Assembly (NCBI RefSeq): GCF_041053105.1
Contig: NZ_CP163444.1
Span: forward strand, 7,348,501 to 7,412,500
DNA length: 64,000 nucleotides
Direction: 5' to 3'
From: Streptomyces sp. R44
Lineage (GTDB): Bacteria; Actinomycetota; Actinomycetes; Streptomycetales; Streptomycetaceae
Notes under the pieces: model-generated
What the model was told of the DNA's origin: nothing
Database searches by the model: none
The model's input: only the letters and a program-made list of their open reading frames with translations
Shown: positions 36,101-44,737 of the stretch, in pieces
Layout of the letters: each line of letters opens with the position of its first letter
Position numbering within the stretch: position 1 is the first letter of the stretch
Made by a program: the position numbers and the translations under genes

Positions 36101-36137
36101 CCCGGGGGCGGCGCAGCGGGTGCGGGCCGCCCCCGGG
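36101..36137 (-). terminator. Hairpin between GH42 and GH53
   Basis: Perfect 12-bp GC stem (36101-36112 with 36126-36137) with a 13-nt loop, just after the GH42 stop. It may limit read-through into GH53. A half-site TGTGAGTGTCG at 36060-36070 could mark a separate GH53 promoter. Confidence 0.6.
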
Positions 36138-36155
36138 GAGTTCAGGGGGGTGGGC

Positions 36156-38189
36156 TCAGGCGTCGAGGCGTACGACCCTGACGGCGCCGGCCGGGACGGT
36201 GAGCTTGCCGGCGACCGGCTCGCCGCCCGGAAGCCCGCCGAGGAGCTCCGTGCCGGAGCCGTCCAGAGGCACCTCTGCGTCCTCGGCGGAGTGGTTGAGG
36301 GCGAACACGTACCGGGCGTCGTCACCCGTGCGGTGCACGAGCTCCACGTCGTGCGGGAGCGCGGTGCGCGGGGCGATCCCGGCGTCCTCGCAGGCGGCGG
36401 CGAGGATCGTGTCGAGCGAGGCCGCGTCGAGGCGGGTGGAGACGTACCAGGCGCTGCCCCGGCCGAGCCGGTGCCGGGTGACGGCGGGCCCGCCGGCGGC
36501 CGGGCCGTCCGCGTACGACCACAGGGTCTCCGCCCCGCGCGGGCGGACGAACTCGGTCCAGACGTCTCCGGTGAGCGTGGCGCCGTCCGGCCCGGTGACC
36601 GTCACGCGCTGGTCGTCCAGGAGCGGGGACCACTCGTCCACGGTGAGGCCGAGGACCTCGCGCAGGGCGCCCGGGTAGGCGCCGGGGTGGACGGCGTCGT
36701 GCTCGTCGACGATCCCGGAGAAGTACGAGACGACGAGGGTGCCGCCGTCCTCGACGTACTCGCGGAGGTTCCGTCCGGCGGCCTCGGTGGTGAGGTAGAG
36801 CGCGGGCACGACGACCAGCGGGTAGGCCGACAGGTCGGACTCGGGGTGCGCGAAGTCGACGGTGAGGTGCCGGTCGTAGAGGGTCTCGTAGAAGCTGTCG
36901 GCGCGCTCGCGGGCCTCGTGGGCCGCGTTCGGCCGCCACTCCAGGTTCTGCGCCCACCATGAGTGCCAGTCCCAGACCATGGCGACGTCCGGGACGGTCC
37001 GGCTGCCGCGCACCTCCTCCAGGGCCTCCAGGCCGGCGCCGAGGGCGACGACCTCGCGCCAGATCCTGGTGTCGGTGCCGCCGTGCGGGACCATCGCGGA
37101 GTGGAACTTCTCGGCGCCGCGCCGGGACTGGCGCCACTGGAAGAACATGGCGCCCTCGGAGCCCCGGGCGACGTGGGCGAGGGAGTTGCGGGCCATCTCG
37201 CCGGGGCGCTTGGCCGGGTTGCGGGCCTGCCAGTTCACGCCGGAGGTGGAGTGCTCCAGGAGCAGCCAGGGCGCGCCGCCGGCGACGGAGCGGGTGAGGT
37301 CGGCGGCCATGGCGAGGTTGACGTGGGTGCGGCGGCCGTCGGTGATGAGGTAGTGGTCGTTGGTGACGAGGTCGACCTCGCGGCCCCAGGCCCAGTAGTC
37401 GATCGAGTCGCACTGGCTGAGCGCGGTCATGAAGTTGGTGGTGACCGGGATGCCGGGAGTGAGTTCGTGCAGGATGTCGCGTTCCCTCCGGAAGTTCTCC
37501 CGGATGGTGGCGTCGGCGAAGCGGCGGTAATCGAGCTGCTGGGCGGGGTTGCCGACGGTGGGGGTGGCGCGGGGCGGGGCGATCTCCTCGTACGAGCCGT
37601 AGTGCTGGCCCCAGAAGGCGGTGCCCCAGGCCTCGTTCACGGCGTCCACGGAGCCGTACGTCTCGTGGAGCCAGCGGCGGAAGTGGACGGCGCAGCTGTC
37701 GCAGTAGCAGGCGCTGACGGGGACGCCGTACTCGTTGTGGACGTGCCAGAGGGCGAGTGCCGGGTGGCTGCCGTACCGCTGGGCCAGTGCGGTGGTGATC
37801 CCGGCGGCGGCGGTGCGGTAGGCGGACGAGCTGTGGCAGATCGCCCCGCGTGAGCCGTACGAGAGGCGGACGCCCTCGGCTGTGACGGGCAGGGCCTCGG
37901 GGTGGGCGCGGTAGAACCAGGCCGGCGGGGCCACGGTGGGGGTGCCGAGGTCGACGCGGACGCCGTTCTCGTGCAGCAGGTCGAGGACGCGGTCGAGCCA
38001 GCCGAAGTCGTAGCGGTCGGGCTCGGGTTCGAGGAGGGCCCAGGAGAAGATCCCGACGCTCACCATGGTGACGCCGGCCTCGCGCATCAGCCGGACGTCC
38101 TCCTGCCAGACGCTTTCCGGCCACTGTTCGGGGTTGTAGTCCCCGCCGAACGCGAGCCGGTGCAGGCCCTTGGGAGTGGTCTGCGGCAT
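36156..38189 (-). CDS. GH42 beta-galactosidase
   Basis: Intracellular beta-galactosidase, 677 aa, no signal peptide. GH42 landmarks: GGDYNPEQWPESVW, acid/base Glu153 in LWHVHNEYGVPV, the zinc-cluster cysteines Cys118, Cys161, Cys163 and Cys166, and nucleophile Glu312 in LLLEHSTSGVNWQ; beta-galactosidase trimerisation and C-terminal domains follow. ATG at 38189 follows AGGAGAG. It should release galactose from imported galacto-oligosaccharides, feeding the oxidative operon. It is divergent from the importer genes and shares their control region, including a LacI-type operator. Confidence 0.95.
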   Translation of the reverse strand: MPQTTPKGLHRLAFGGDYNPEQWPESVWQEDVRLMREAGVTMVSVGIFSWALLEPEPDRYDFGWLDRVLDLLHENGVRVDLGTPTVAPPAWFYRAHPEALPVTAEGVRLSYGSRGAICHSSSAYRTAAAGITTALAQRYGSHPALALWHVHNEYGVPVSACYCDSCAVHFRRWLHETYGSVDAVNEAWGTAFWGQHYGSYEEIAPPRATPTVGNPAQQLDYRRFADATIRENFRRERDILHELTPGIPVTTNFMTALSQCDSIDYWAWGREVDLVTNDHYLITDGRRTHVNLAMAADLTRSVAGGAPWLLLEHSTSGVNWQARNPAKRPGEMARNSLAHVARGSEGAMFFQWRQSRRGAEKFHSAMVPHGGTDTRIWREVVALGAGLEALEEVRGSRTVPDVAMVWDWHSWWAQNLEWRPNAAHEARERADSFYETLYDRHLTVDFAHPESDLSAYPLVVVPALYLTTEAAGRNLREYVEDGGTLVVSYFSGIVDEHDAVHPGAYPGALREVLGLTVDEWSPLLDDQRVTVTGPDGATLTGDVWTEFVRPRGAETLWSYADGPAAGGPAVTRHRLGRGSAWYVSTRLDAASLDTILAAACEDAGIAPRTALPHDVELVHRTGDDARYVFALNHSAEDAEVPLDGSGTELLGGLPGGEPVAGKLTVPAGAVRVVRLDA

Positions 38190-38266
38190 GAGTCTCTCCT
38201 GAAACGGACGTCGGAAGCTGGGGATGTCTGGGAACGTGCACACAGTCGATCTCGATGTGACAACGC

Positions 38267-38297
38267 AACATAACCGCACACGAACAACCATTGACAA
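38267..38297 (-). promoter_or_regulatory. Candidate GH42 promoter
   Basis: On the minus strand TTGTCA (38297-38292) and TATGTT (38272-38267) are 19 bp apart. The -35 overlaps, on the other strand, the TTGACA -35 of the divergent importer promoter. Confidence 0.4.
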
Positions 38298-38319
38298 GTG
38301 TCCGGAACATTTCTCTACT
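38291..38319 (+). promoter_or_regulatory. Candidate importer promoter
   Basis: Perfect TTGACA at 38291-38296, with TCTACT at 38314-38319 after 17 bp (or TACTGT after 19 bp). The operator at 38319-38332 begins at the -10, so a bound repressor would cover the start site. Confidence 0.5.
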
Positions 38320-38332
38320 GTGAACGCTCACA
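38319..38332. promoter_or_regulatory. LacI-type operator of the galacto-oligosaccharide genes
   Basis: TGTGAACGCTCACA is a palindrome except for one central pair (extended C...G at 38318 and 38333), with the central CG typical of LacI-family operators. It lies 64-77 bp before the binding-protein gene. The likely ligand-responsive repressor is the LacI protein encoded at 41600. Confidence 0.75.
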
Positions 38333-38395
38333 GATGCATGACCGGCCATCCCGCTCCAGGGAGAGGCCCCTTTTTCGGTCAGGGAGAAGTACCCC

Positions 38396-39712
38396 ATGCC
38401 TCATATCTCGCGTCGCGGAATCGCCGCCGCCACCGCCGTCCTGCTCGGCGCCACCGCGCTCTCCGCCTGTGGCTCCTCCGGCTCCGGCGACACGGCGGGA
38501 GCCGAGTCCGGCCCCGTCTCGCTCACGTACTGGGCCTGGGCGCCCGGCATGGACAAGGTCGCGGCCCTCTGGAACGCCGAGCACCCCGACATCAAGGTCA
38601 CCGTGCAGAAGCAGGCCTCCGGCGACGACCTCGTCACCAAGATCATCACGGCGACGAAGGCGCACAAGGGACCCGACCTCGTCCAGGCCGAGTACCAGGC
38701 CCTCCCCACCCTCGTCAGCAACGACTCCCTGGCCGACATGGCCGGCGAGGTCCCGCAGAGCGTCAAGGACGCCTTCGCCCCCGGCATCTGGCAGCAGACG
38801 ACCTTCGGCAGCGATGCCGTCTACGCCCTGCCGCAGGACTCCGGGCCGCTGATGTTCTTCTACCGCGAGGACCTCTTCCAGCAGTACGGCCTCACCGTCC
38901 CCACCACCTGGGACGAGTTCGCCGCCACCGCCCGGACCCTGAAGAAGAAGGCCCCGGAGAAGGCCCTGACCACCTTCTCCGCCAACGACGCCGGCCTCTT
39001 CGCCGGCCTCTCCCAGCAGGCCGGCGCCACGTGGTGGTCCTTCGAGGGCGAGAAGTGGAAGGTCGGCATCGACGACGCCGCCACCAAGAAGGTCACCGAC
39101 TTCTGGGGCGGCCTGGTCGCCGAGGGCGCCATCGACAACCAGCCCATGTACACCCCCGCCTGGAACAAGGCCATGAACACCGGCGAGCAGCTCGCGTGGG
39201 TCAGCGCCGTCTGGGCCCCCGGCACCCTGACCACCGCCGCCCCCGCCGGCAAGGGCAAGTGGGCCATGGCCCCGCTCCCGCAGTGGACCAAGGGCGGCAA
39301 CTCCACCGGCAGCTGGGGTGGTTCCTCCACGGCCGTCACCGCCGACTCGAAGCACAAGGACGCCGCCGCGAAGTTCGCCATCTGGCTGAACACCGACCCG
39401 AAGGCCCTCGCCGCCCTGGTCAAGGAGACCGGCATCTACCCCGCCGCCACCGCCGCCCAGACCAGCGGCGCCCTCGCCGAGGCCCCCGACTACTTCGCCA
39501 ACCAGCCCGACTTCTACACCCGCGCCGCCGAGATCGCGAAGACCACCGCGCCGGGCGCCTGGGGCCCCAACGTGAACGTCGCCTACACCTCCTTCAAGGA
39601 CGAGTTCGGCAAGGCCGCCAAGGCCAGGTCCGGCTTCGGCACCGCCCTCACGGCCGTACGGAACACCACCGTCGCGGACCTGGAGAAGCAGGGCTTCGGG
39701 GTCGCCAAGTGA
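38396..39712 (+). CDS. Sugar-binding lipoprotein of an ABC importer (galacto-oligosaccharide candidate)
   Basis: Extracellular solute-binding lipoprotein, 438 aa. Signal with lipobox (LGATALSAC, Cys at residue 25), then the type 1 binding-protein fold (SLTYWAWAPGMDKVAALWN ... FYREDLFQQYGLTVPTTWDEF). Stop overlaps the first permease start. It is divergent from GH42 and close to the GH53 galactanase, so galacto-oligosaccharides are the likely cargo, by context. As with cebEFG, the ATPase is absent and is probably the shared MsiK. Confidence 0.9.
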   Translation: MPHISRRGIAAATAVLLGATALSACGSSGSGDTAGAESGPVSLTYWAWAPGMDKVAALWNAEHPDIKVTVQKQASGDDLVTKIITATKAHKGPDLVQAEYQALPTLVSNDSLADMAGEVPQSVKDAFAPGIWQQTTFGSDAVYALPQDSGPLMFFYREDLFQQYGLTVPTTWDEFAATARTLKKKAPEKALTTFSANDAGLFAGLSQQAGATWWSFEGEKWKVGIDDAATKKVTDFWGGLVAEGAIDNQPMYTPAWNKAMNTGEQLAWVSAVWAPGTLTTAAPAGKGKWAMAPLPQWTKGGNSTGSWGGSSTAVTADSKHKDAAAKFAIWLNTDPKALAALVKETGIYPAATAAQTSGALAEAPDYFANQPDFYTRAAEIAKTTAPGAWGPNVNVAYTSFKDEFGKAAKARSGFGTALTAVRNTTVADLEKQGFGVAK

Positions 39713-40641
39713 CGCAGCCCCGCCAGGGCGCGCGCCGGTCGTACGGGGTCAAGGCCGCCCCGTACGGCTTCCTCCTCCCCGCCGCCGTCCTCTTCGCCCT
39801 CTTCTTCGCCCTGCCCATCGGCTACGCCGTCTGGCTCAGCTTCCACAAGGTCGAGATCAAGGGCCTCGGCCTCGGCAGGGGAGCCCGGCACGAGGTCTGG
39901 GCCGGCCTGCAGAACTACACCTCCGCCCTCACCGACTCCGAGTTCCTGCGCAGCGCCCTGCGCGTCCTCGGCTACGGCGCGATCGTCGTCCCCGTCATGC
40001 TCGGACTCGCCCTGCTCTTCGCGCTCCTGCTCGACTCCGAGCGCGTCCGGGCCCGTTCCTTCGCCCGCCTCGCGATCTTCCTGCCGTACGCCGTCCCCGG
40101 CGTCATCGCCGCTCTCCTCTGGGGCTTCCTCTACCTCCCCGACGTCAGCCCCTTCCTCTACCTCCTCGACGCCCTCGGACTCCCGCAGCCCGACCTCATG
40201 GACGGCGGACCGCTCTACCTGTCGATGGCGAACATCGCGATCTGGGGCGGCACCGGCTTCAACATGATCGTCATCTACACAGCCCTGCGCTCCCTTCCCG
40301 CCGAGGTGTACGAGGCGGCCAAGCTCGACGGCTGCTCCGAGCTCCAGATCGCGCTCCGCGTCAAGATCCCGATGGTGGCGCCCTCGCTGGTGCTGACCTT
40401 CTTCTTCTCGATCATCGCCACCCTCCAGGTCTTCAACGAGCCCATGACGCTCAAGCCGCTCACCAACGGCATCCCCTCCACCTGGAGTCCCCTCATGAAG
40501 GTCTACAACGACGCCTTCACCGGCGGGAACATCCACGCCGCCTCGGCCACCGCCGTCGTGCTCGCCCTGGCCACCTTCGCGCTCTCCTTCGCCCTCCTCA
40601 GGGCCTCCAACCGCCGCACCACACAAGGAGCAAGCCGATGA
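39709..40641 (+). CDS. Sugar ABC transporter permease (MalF type)
   Basis: Inner-membrane permease, 310 aa, GTG start overlapping the binding-protein stop. First helix YGFLLPAAVLFALFFALPIGYAVWL; EAA loop YEAAKLDGCSELQIALRVKI. Forms the channel with the next gene product, to which it is coupled by an ATGA overlap. Confidence 0.92.
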   Translation: MTQPRQGARRSYGVKAAPYGFLLPAAVLFALFFALPIGYAVWLSFHKVEIKGLGLGRGARHEVWAGLQNYTSALTDSEFLRSALRVLGYGAIVVPVMLGLALLFALLLDSERVRARSFARLAIFLPYAVPGVIAALLWGFLYLPDVSPFLYLLDALGLPQPDLMDGGPLYLSMANIAIWGGTGFNMIVIYTALRSLPAEVYEAAKLDGCSELQIALRVKIPMVAPSLVLTFFFSIIATLQVFNEPMTLKPLTNGIPSTWSPLMKVYNDAFTGGNIHAASATAVVLALATFALSFALLRASNRRTTQGASR

Positions 40642-41570
40642 CCGGGCTCGCCTCCCCGCTCCGCGCCACCGCACCGGCCGCCGGCACCACCCCCGGCACC
40701 TCCCAGGGCCCGCCCCCTCCCGCCGGTGGAGGGACCCGCGGCCGCCGCACCGCCCTGCTCCCCACGGCCGGCCTCGTCCTCGGCGCGCTCTACTGCCTGC
40801 TGCCCGTCGCCTGGGTCGTGGTCGCCGCCACCAAGTCCGGCCAGGACCTCTTCTCCACCTTCACCTTCCTGCCCGGCGACGGCTTCACCGACAACCTCGC
40901 CGACCTGAACACGTACCGCGAGGGCATCTACTGGCGCTGGATGGGCAACTCCGTCTTCTACGCGTGCCTCGGCGCCGTCCTCTCCACCCTCGTCTCCGCG
41001 TTCGCCGGATACGCCTTCGCCGTCTACCGCTTCCGCGGCCGCGAGGCCTTCTTCAACGTGATCCTCACCGGCGTCCTCATGCCGCCCGTCATCCTCGCCA
41101 TCCCGCAGTACCTCCTCATGGCCGAGGCCGACCTGACGGACACCTACGCGTCGGTCCTGCTCCCGCTGATCCTCTCCCCGTACGGCGTCTACCTCGGCCG
41201 TATCTACGCCGAGGCCGCCATCCCCATGGAACTCGTCGAGGCGGGCCGCATGGACGGCGCCGGCGAGTGGCGGATCTTCCAGCGGATCGCCGTCCCCATG
41301 ATGTCCCCGGGCCTGGTGACGATCTTCCTCTTCCAGTTCGTCGCCATCTGGAACAACTTCCTGCTGCCGTTCATCATGCTCGGCGACGACGAGAAGTTCC
41401 CCATGACCGTCGGCCTGTTCACCCTCCTCAAGCAGGGCGCCAGCCAGCCCTCCCTCTACACCCTCGTCATCACCGGAGCCCTCCTCGCCGTCCTCCCGCT
41501 CATCGCCCTGTTCCTGGTCATCCAGCGCTTCTGGAGCCTCGACCTGCTCTCCGGCGCCGTAAAGTCCTGA
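40638..41570 (+). CDS. Sugar ABC transporter permease (MalG type)
   Basis: Second permease, 310 aa. A Pro/Gly-rich cytoplasmic N-terminus of about 37 residues precedes six helices; EAA loop VEAGRMDGAGEWRIFQRIAV. Last transporter gene of the operon; the LacI regulator follows 29 bp later and is likely in the same transcript. Confidence 0.92.
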   Translation: MTGLASPLRATAPAAGTTPGTSQGPPPPAGGGTRGRRTALLPTAGLVLGALYCLLPVAWVVVAATKSGQDLFSTFTFLPGDGFTDNLADLNTYREGIYWRWMGNSVFYACLGAVLSTLVSAFAGYAFAVYRFRGREAFFNVILTGVLMPPVILAIPQYLLMAEADLTDTYASVLLPLILSPYGVYLGRIYAEAAIPMELVEAGRMDGAGEWRIFQRIAVPMMSPGLVTIFLFQFVAIWNNFLLPFIMLGDDEKFPMTVGLFTLLKQGASQPSLYTLVITGALLAVLPLIALFLVIQRFWSLDLLSGAVKS

Positions 41571-41599
41571 CCACAGGGGATCGAGGGGAAACACACAGC

Positions 41600-42625
41600 A
41601 TGAGCTCAGCAGCGAGCAGGCGCCGCCCGGTGACCATCCACGACGTGGCCCGCGAGGCCGGGGTCTCGCGCGGCACCGTCTCCCGTGTCCTCAACGGCGG
41701 CCACTACGTCAGCCCGACGGCGAAGGCCGCCGTCGACGCCGCGATCCGAAGAACGGGATACGTCGTCAACCGGCACGCCCGCTCGCTGATCACCGGCAAG
41801 TCCGACTCGGTCGCCTTCCTCCTCACCGAACCCCAGGAGCGCTTCTTCGAGGACCCCAACTTCAACGTCCTCCTCAGGGCCTGCACGCAGGCCCTCGCCG
41901 CCCAGGACATCCCGCTCCTCCTGATGATCGCGGGCACCGAGGACGAACGCCGCCGCAACCTCCGCTACATCGAGGCCGGCCACGTCGACGGCGTCCTCCT
42001 CGTCTCCAGCCACTCCGGCGACCCCGTGGTGGCCCGGCTGCACGAGGCCGGCGTCCCCGTCGTCGCCTGCGGCAAGCCCCTCGGCCAGACCGCCAAGATC
42101 GGCTACGTCGCCGCCGACGACCGGGACGGCGCCCGCGACATGGTGCGCCACCTGTACGCGACCGGGCGGCGCCGGATCGCCACCGTCACCGGCCCGCTCG
42201 ACACCCCCGGTGGCGTCGAACGCCTCGCCGGCTACCGGGAGACGCTCGCCGAGCACGGCCTGCCCGTCGACGAGACCCTCATCGCCACCGGCGACTACAG
42301 CAGGGCCAGCGGCGAGGACGCGGCCCGCGCCCTCCTGGAGCGCGCCCCCGACGTCGACGCCGTCTTCGTCGCCTCCGACCTCATGGCGCAGGGCGTCCTC
42401 GACGCCCTCTCCCGGGCGGGCCGGCGGGTCCCCGAGGACGTCGCCGTCGGCGGCTTCGACGACTCCCCGGCGGCTCTGTCCTCCCGGCCCTCGCTGACCA
42501 CCATCCGGCAGCCCTGGGACCGGATCAGCACCGAGATGGTCCGCACGCTCCTGGCGCGGATCGCGGGCGAGGACCCGGTGACGGTCATCCTGCCGACGGA
42601 GCTCGTCCGCCGGGAGTCGGCGTAG
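41600..42625 (+). CDS. LacI-family repressor of the galacto-oligosaccharide importer
   Basis: LacI-type regulator, 341 aa. Helix-turn-helix VTIHDVAREAGVSRGTVSRV (about 11-30), hinge helix, and a sensor domain resembling CebR in layout (DGVLLVSSHSGDP, GGFDDSPAALSSRPSLTTIRQP). AGGGG lies 11 nt before the ATG. As the last gene behind the importer it probably binds the TGTGAACGCTCACA operator between importer and GH42. Its 3' end overlaps the convergent lutC gene by 41 bp. Confidence 0.9.
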   Translation: MSSAASRRRPVTIHDVAREAGVSRGTVSRVLNGGHYVSPTAKAAVDAAIRRTGYVVNRHARSLITGKSDSVAFLLTEPQERFFEDPNFNVLLRACTQALAAQDIPLLLMIAGTEDERRRNLRYIEAGHVDGVLLVSSHSGDPVVARLHEAGVPVVACGKPLGQTAKIGYVAADDRDGARDMVRHLYATGRRRIATVTGPLDTPGGVERLAGYRETLAEHGLPVDETLIATGDYSRASGEDAARALLERAPDVDAVFVASDLMAQGVLDALSRAGRRVPEDVAVGGFDDSPAALSSRPSLTTIRQPWDRISTEMVRTLLARIAGEDPVTVILPTELVRRESA

Positions 42626-43262
42626 CGGCACCACCCGTCAGGAGGATCACCTCCAGCGTCCGCGGACCGTGGACACCCTCCACCCGGTCGAGTTCGATGT
42701 CGCTCGTCGCGGACGGACCGGAGATCCAGGTCAGCGGACGCGCCGGGTCGAGCCGGGGGAGCGCGAGCGGCACCGAGGCCACCACCTGCTCCGGGGCCCG
42801 CACGACACAGAGGTGCAGATCGGGGACGAGCGTCAGCGCCCGGCGGCCCTGGCCCGTACCGCCGTCGAGGACGATCGTGCCGGTCTCGGCGATCGCCACC
42901 GCGCAGCCCGTCACCACGGCGTCCGTGCCGTCCAGTTCGTACGGGGTCAGCCGGGGCTCGTCGAACCGCCGCACGGCCTCGGTCGCGGCGAGCCACTCCC
43001 CGGGCAGCCCGGGCGGTACGACGACACTGCGCGCGCCCCGCTCCGCGAGGAGCCGCGCGACGAGCCCGGCGAGGCCGTCCGGGGTGCTGCGGTGGACGTG
43101 GGCCCGGTAGTCGGCGAGGTTCTCGTGGAGGAGATCGAGGACCCGGGCCGGGTCGTCCGGGGTGTGGCTGGTCCGGTAGTCGCGGGCGACGGGCACGGCC
43201 TCGGGGGCGTCCGCGACGGCGGTACGGATCCGGGAGAGGATCCGTGCGCGGGAGTCGGTCAT
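42585..43262 (-). CDS. lutC: Lactate utilisation protein LutC
   Basis: LUD-domain protein, 225 aa, third subunit of the LutABC L-lactate oxidase complex. Typical parts: RILSRIRTAVADAP, AVAIAETGTIVLDGGTGQGRRALTLVPDLHLCVV and LTWISGPSATSDIELDRVEGVHGPRTLEVILL. The start overlaps the lutB stop (ATGA). The 3' end overlaps the convergent LacI gene by 41 bp. Confidence 0.93.
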   Translation of the reverse strand: MTDSRARILSRIRTAVADAPEAVPVARDYRTSHTPDDPARVLDLLHENLADYRAHVHRSTPDGLAGLVARLLAERGARSVVVPPGLPGEWLAATEAVRRFDEPRLTPYELDGTDAVVTGCAVAIAETGTIVLDGGTGQGRRALTLVPDLHLCVVRAPEQVVASVPLALPRLDPARPLTWISGPSATSDIELDRVEGVHGPRTLEVILLTGGAATPTPGGRAPSAG

Positions 43263-44737
43263 GTGCGGTTCTTCCTCCACCAGTCGCGGAACGGCTCGGC
43301 GGGCATCTCGGGCAGGTCGCGGCTCTCCGTCCACGCGCCGGCGCCCGGCCCCGGCAGCTTCTTCGGGTGCAGCCTGCGGGTCTTCGAGGCGATGCGCTCG
43401 CCGGCCGCGAGGACGCCGGGGTGGTCCAGTACCCAGCCCGCCGCCCTGACGGCGGCCTTCTCCAGGCGGTGGCCCTTGCCTCCCTGGTCGGCGACCTTCT
43501 CGCGGAGGTGGACGAGGACCTCGGGGATGTCGATCGCGACCGGGCACACCTCGTAGCAGGCGCCGCAGAGGGAGGAGGCGTAGGGGAGGGAGGCGTCGAC
43601 CTCGCTCGCCGTGCCCCGGAGCTGGGGAGTGAGGATGGCGCCGATCGGGCCCGGGTAGACCGAGCCGTACGCGTGGCCTCCGGCCCGCTCGTACACCGGG
43701 CAGACGTTGAGACAGGCCGAGCAGCGGATGCAGCGCAGCGCCTGGCGGCCGACCTCGTCGGCGAGGGCGTCGGTGCGGCCGTTGTCGAGGAGGACGAGGT
43801 GGAAGGTGCCGGGCCCGTCGCCGTCGGTGGTGCCGGTCCACATGCTCGTGTACGGGTTCATCCGCTCGGCCGTCGAGGAGCGGGGGAGCGTCTGGAGGAA
43901 GACCTCCAGGTCCCGCCAGGTCGGCACCACCTTCTCGATGCCGACGACCGAGATGAGGGTCTCGGGGAGGGTCAGGCACATGCGTCCGTTGCCCTCGGAC
44001 TCGACGACGACGAGGGTGCCGGTCTCGGCGACCATGAAGTTCGCGCCGGAGATGCCGACCTTGGCGCGCAGGAACTTCTCCCGGAGGTGCAGGCGGGCGG
44101 CCTCGGCGAGTTCGGCGGGGCTGTCGGTGAGGTCGTCGGGTGCCGGGCGGCCCCACTTGCCCATCTCGGAGCGGAAGATGTCACGGATCTCGCCCCGGTT
44201 GCGGTGGATCGCCGGGACCAGGATGTGCGAGGGACGGTCCTCGCCGAGCTGCACGATCAGCTCCGCGAGATCCGTCTCGTAGGCGGCGATCCCCTCGGCC
44301 TCCAGGTGCTCGTTGAGACCGATCTCCTGGGTGGCCATCGACTTGACCTTGACCACCTCGGACTCGCCGGTGGCCCGCACGAGTCCGGTGACGATCCGGT
44401 TGGCCTCCGCCGCGTCCGCCGCCCAGTGCACGGTGCCGCCCGCCGCCGTCACCGCCTCCTCCAACTGCAGGAGATGTGTGTCGAGCTGACGGAGCGTCCG
44501 ATCCTTGATCCGCTTGCCGGCCTCGCGGAGCGCGGCCCAGTCGTCCAGCTCGGCCACCGCCCGCGCCCGCTTGTCGCGGATGGTGTGGGTGGCGTGCCGC
44601 AGATTGGCGCGCAGCGTCTCGTTCCGTACGGCCTCGTGCGCGGCCTTCGGGAAGGCCGGCATGCCGACGAAGGCCGGCCCGCCGCCCGACCGCCGCCCCT
44701 CGTCGAGCGCTGACGCGCGCCCCTTCCTGTCGCTCAT
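43259..44737 (-). CDS. lutB: Lactate utilisation iron-sulfur protein LutB
   Basis: Protein of 492 aa with an N-terminal LUD domain (about 60-300; GISGANFMVAETGTLVVVESEGNG) and a C-terminal ferredoxin-like region with two 4Fe-4S motifs, CIRCSACLNVCPVY and CGACYEVCPVAI. Central electron-transfer subunit for oxidation of L-lactate to pyruvate. Overlaps lutA upstream and lutC downstream by 4 bp each, so the three are one operon. Confidence 0.94.
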   Translation of the reverse strand: MSDRKGRASALDEGRRSGGGPAFVGMPAFPKAAHEAVRNETLRANLRHATHTIRDKRARAVAELDDWAALREAGKRIKDRTLRQLDTHLLQLEEAVTAAGGTVHWAADAAEANRIVTGLVRATGESEVVKVKSMATQEIGLNEHLEAEGIAAYETDLAELIVQLGEDRPSHILVPAIHRNRGEIRDIFRSEMGKWGRPAPDDLTDSPAELAEAARLHLREKFLRAKVGISGANFMVAETGTLVVVESEGNGRMCLTLPETLISVVGIEKVVPTWRDLEVFLQTLPRSSTAERMNPYTSMWTGTTDGDGPGTFHLVLLDNGRTDALADEVGRQALRCIRCSACLNVCPVYERAGGHAYGSVYPGPIGAILTPQLRGTASEVDASLPYASSLCGACYEVCPVAIDIPEVLVHLREKVADQGGKGHRLEKAAVRAAGWVLDHPGVLAAGERIASKTRRLHPKKLPGPGAGAWTESRDLPEMPAEPFRDWWRKNRT

